21,214 nt of DNA from JAZSMS01 sp045536015 (GTDB lineage: Bacteria > Bacillota > Clostridia > Christensenellales > QALW01). Below the pieces are notes generated by a model. The model had not been told where the DNA came from. It saw only the letters and a list, made by a program, of their open reading frames with translations, and ran no database searches. Location of the stretch: positions 1 to 21,214 of the forward strand of contig JAZSMS010000051.1 in the NCBI GenBank assembly GCA_045536015.1, given 5' to 3'. Positions 20,786 to 21,214 of the stretch are shown here, in pieces (the stretch's first letter is position 1; each line of letters starts with the position of its first letter). A program made the position numbers and the translations under genes.

Positions 20786-21214
20786 AAAACGCGCATCAAG
20801 CTTTTCTACATCGCTTTTTTCGTGCGTAATAATAAGCACTAAAGCATTTTTTGCAAGTTTTTTAAGTTCAGCACAAATTATCTGTACGTTTTCTTCATCA
20901 AGCCCTTTAAAAGGCTCGTCAAGCAAAAACGTATCGCCGCCAAAGGCAAGCGTGCGCGCTATTGCTCCTCTTCTTTTTTGACCTCCCGATAATTCGGCAG
21001 GTCTTTTTTCTTGCTCTGAAGATAAACCAAAGGCTTTTAAATAGTAATTTGCAAGCGGCTTTTGATTTCCGTCAAGCGGAAGATATACGTTTTCTTTAAG
21101 CGTAAGCCACGGCAAAAGAGTATCCTCCTGAAAAAGATATGCAACCTTTCCCTGCCCGCTTATTTTTCCTGAAAACTTAACCTCGTTTGCTATTGCATTA
21201 AAAAGTGTTGTTTT
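20768..21214 (-). CDS. ABC transporter ATPase, SsuB/TauB type, 5' end cut
   Basis: The last 148 residues of an ABC ATPase are visible; the start lies beyond base 21214. The first visible residues, KTTLFNAI, are the end of Walker A. A Q-loop follows in AYLFQEDTLLPWLTLKENV, then the signature LSGGQKRRGAIART, Walker B TFLLDEPFKGLDEEN and the H-loop LIITHEKSD. The Q-loop style (FQ-D-LLPW-T) is that of importers for nitrate, taurine, sulfonates or thiamine precursors. Substrate and partner permease cannot be named. The end is short: the protein stops soon after the H-loop, with no extra domain. Confidence 0.9.
   Translation of the reverse strand, partial: KTTLFNAIANEVKFSGKISGQGKVAYLFQEDTLLPWLTLKENVYLPLDGNQKPLANYYLKAFGLSSEQEKRPAELSGGQKRRGAIARTLAFGGDTFLLDEPFKGLDEENVQIICAELKKLAKNALVLIITHEKSDVEKLDARFLDVAF

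Overview
The window looks like chromosomal core sequence from a low-GC, endospore-forming member of the class Clostridia (Firmicutes/Bacillota). The evidence is a complete eight-gene spoIIIA operon, an alpha/beta-type small acid-soluble spore protein, strong GGAGG ribosome sites, TTG/GTG starts in overlapping genes, and gene orders known from Firmicutes (dgt-dnaG-rpoD; PRC-barrel, small membrane protein, AI-2E family transporter, ireB-ruvX-yrzB). No phage, insertion sequence, CRISPR array or defence island is visible. The genus cannot be fixed from the sequence alone.

Layout, left to right. Almost everything is on the minus strand. (1) 1-332: 5' part of a SufC-like ABC ATPase with its own promoter. 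(2) 397-3107: an SH3-like small protein with a cysteine cluster, then a spore DNA-binding protein (SASP) lying directly after an OmpR-type response regulator/sensor kinase pair. (3) 3254-3670, plus strand: a strong promoter, tRNA-Arg(ACG), rpmB and a terminator. (4) 3683-8234: spoIIIAA to spoIIIAH, the mother-cell part of the SpoIIIA-SpoIIQ channel, tightly overlapped. (5) 8274-8668: RNase P RNA and its terminator. (6) 8697-14693: a COG1579 zinc-ribbon protein, a Nif3-like protein, trmK, rpoD, dnaG and dgt, a replication/transcription/tRNA-modification block. (7) 14779-15784: yrzB (DUF1292), ruvX and ireB behind a clear sigma-A promoter. (8) 15793-17434: an AI-2E family permease, a 48-residue membrane microprotein and a PRC-barrel protein. 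(9) 17534-20162: an IscS/NifS-type cysteine desulfurase, a DUF3343 protein, and a divergent second desulfurase of the EF2568/SufS-like kind. (10) 20176-20785: two small unrecognised proteins, divergently arranged. (11) 20768-21214: 3' part of an ABC ATPase.

How it fits together. The window joins several housekeeping blocks: sporulation channel, primase/sigma factor, tRNA maturation (RNase P, TrmK) and sulfur mobilisation. The ancestral block desulfurase / PRC-barrel / microprotein / AI-2E permease / alaS / ireB / ruvX / yrzB is recognisable but lacks alaS. The best candidates for something little described are the DUF3343 plus EF2568-type desulfurase pair with a Cys-Cys-Ala-Cys run next to the PLP lysine, the coupled membrane microprotein with a hairpin over the next gene's start, and the two orphan small proteins near the right end. 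I did not find a clearly new multi-gene system; most of the window is well-understood core genome.

Several starts were reassigned from ribosome binding sites: SASP 933, spoIIIAF 5206, spoIIIAA 8234, dnaG 13692, dgt 14693, yrzB 15060 and the second desulfurase 19026. No gene-free stretch exceeds 300 bases.
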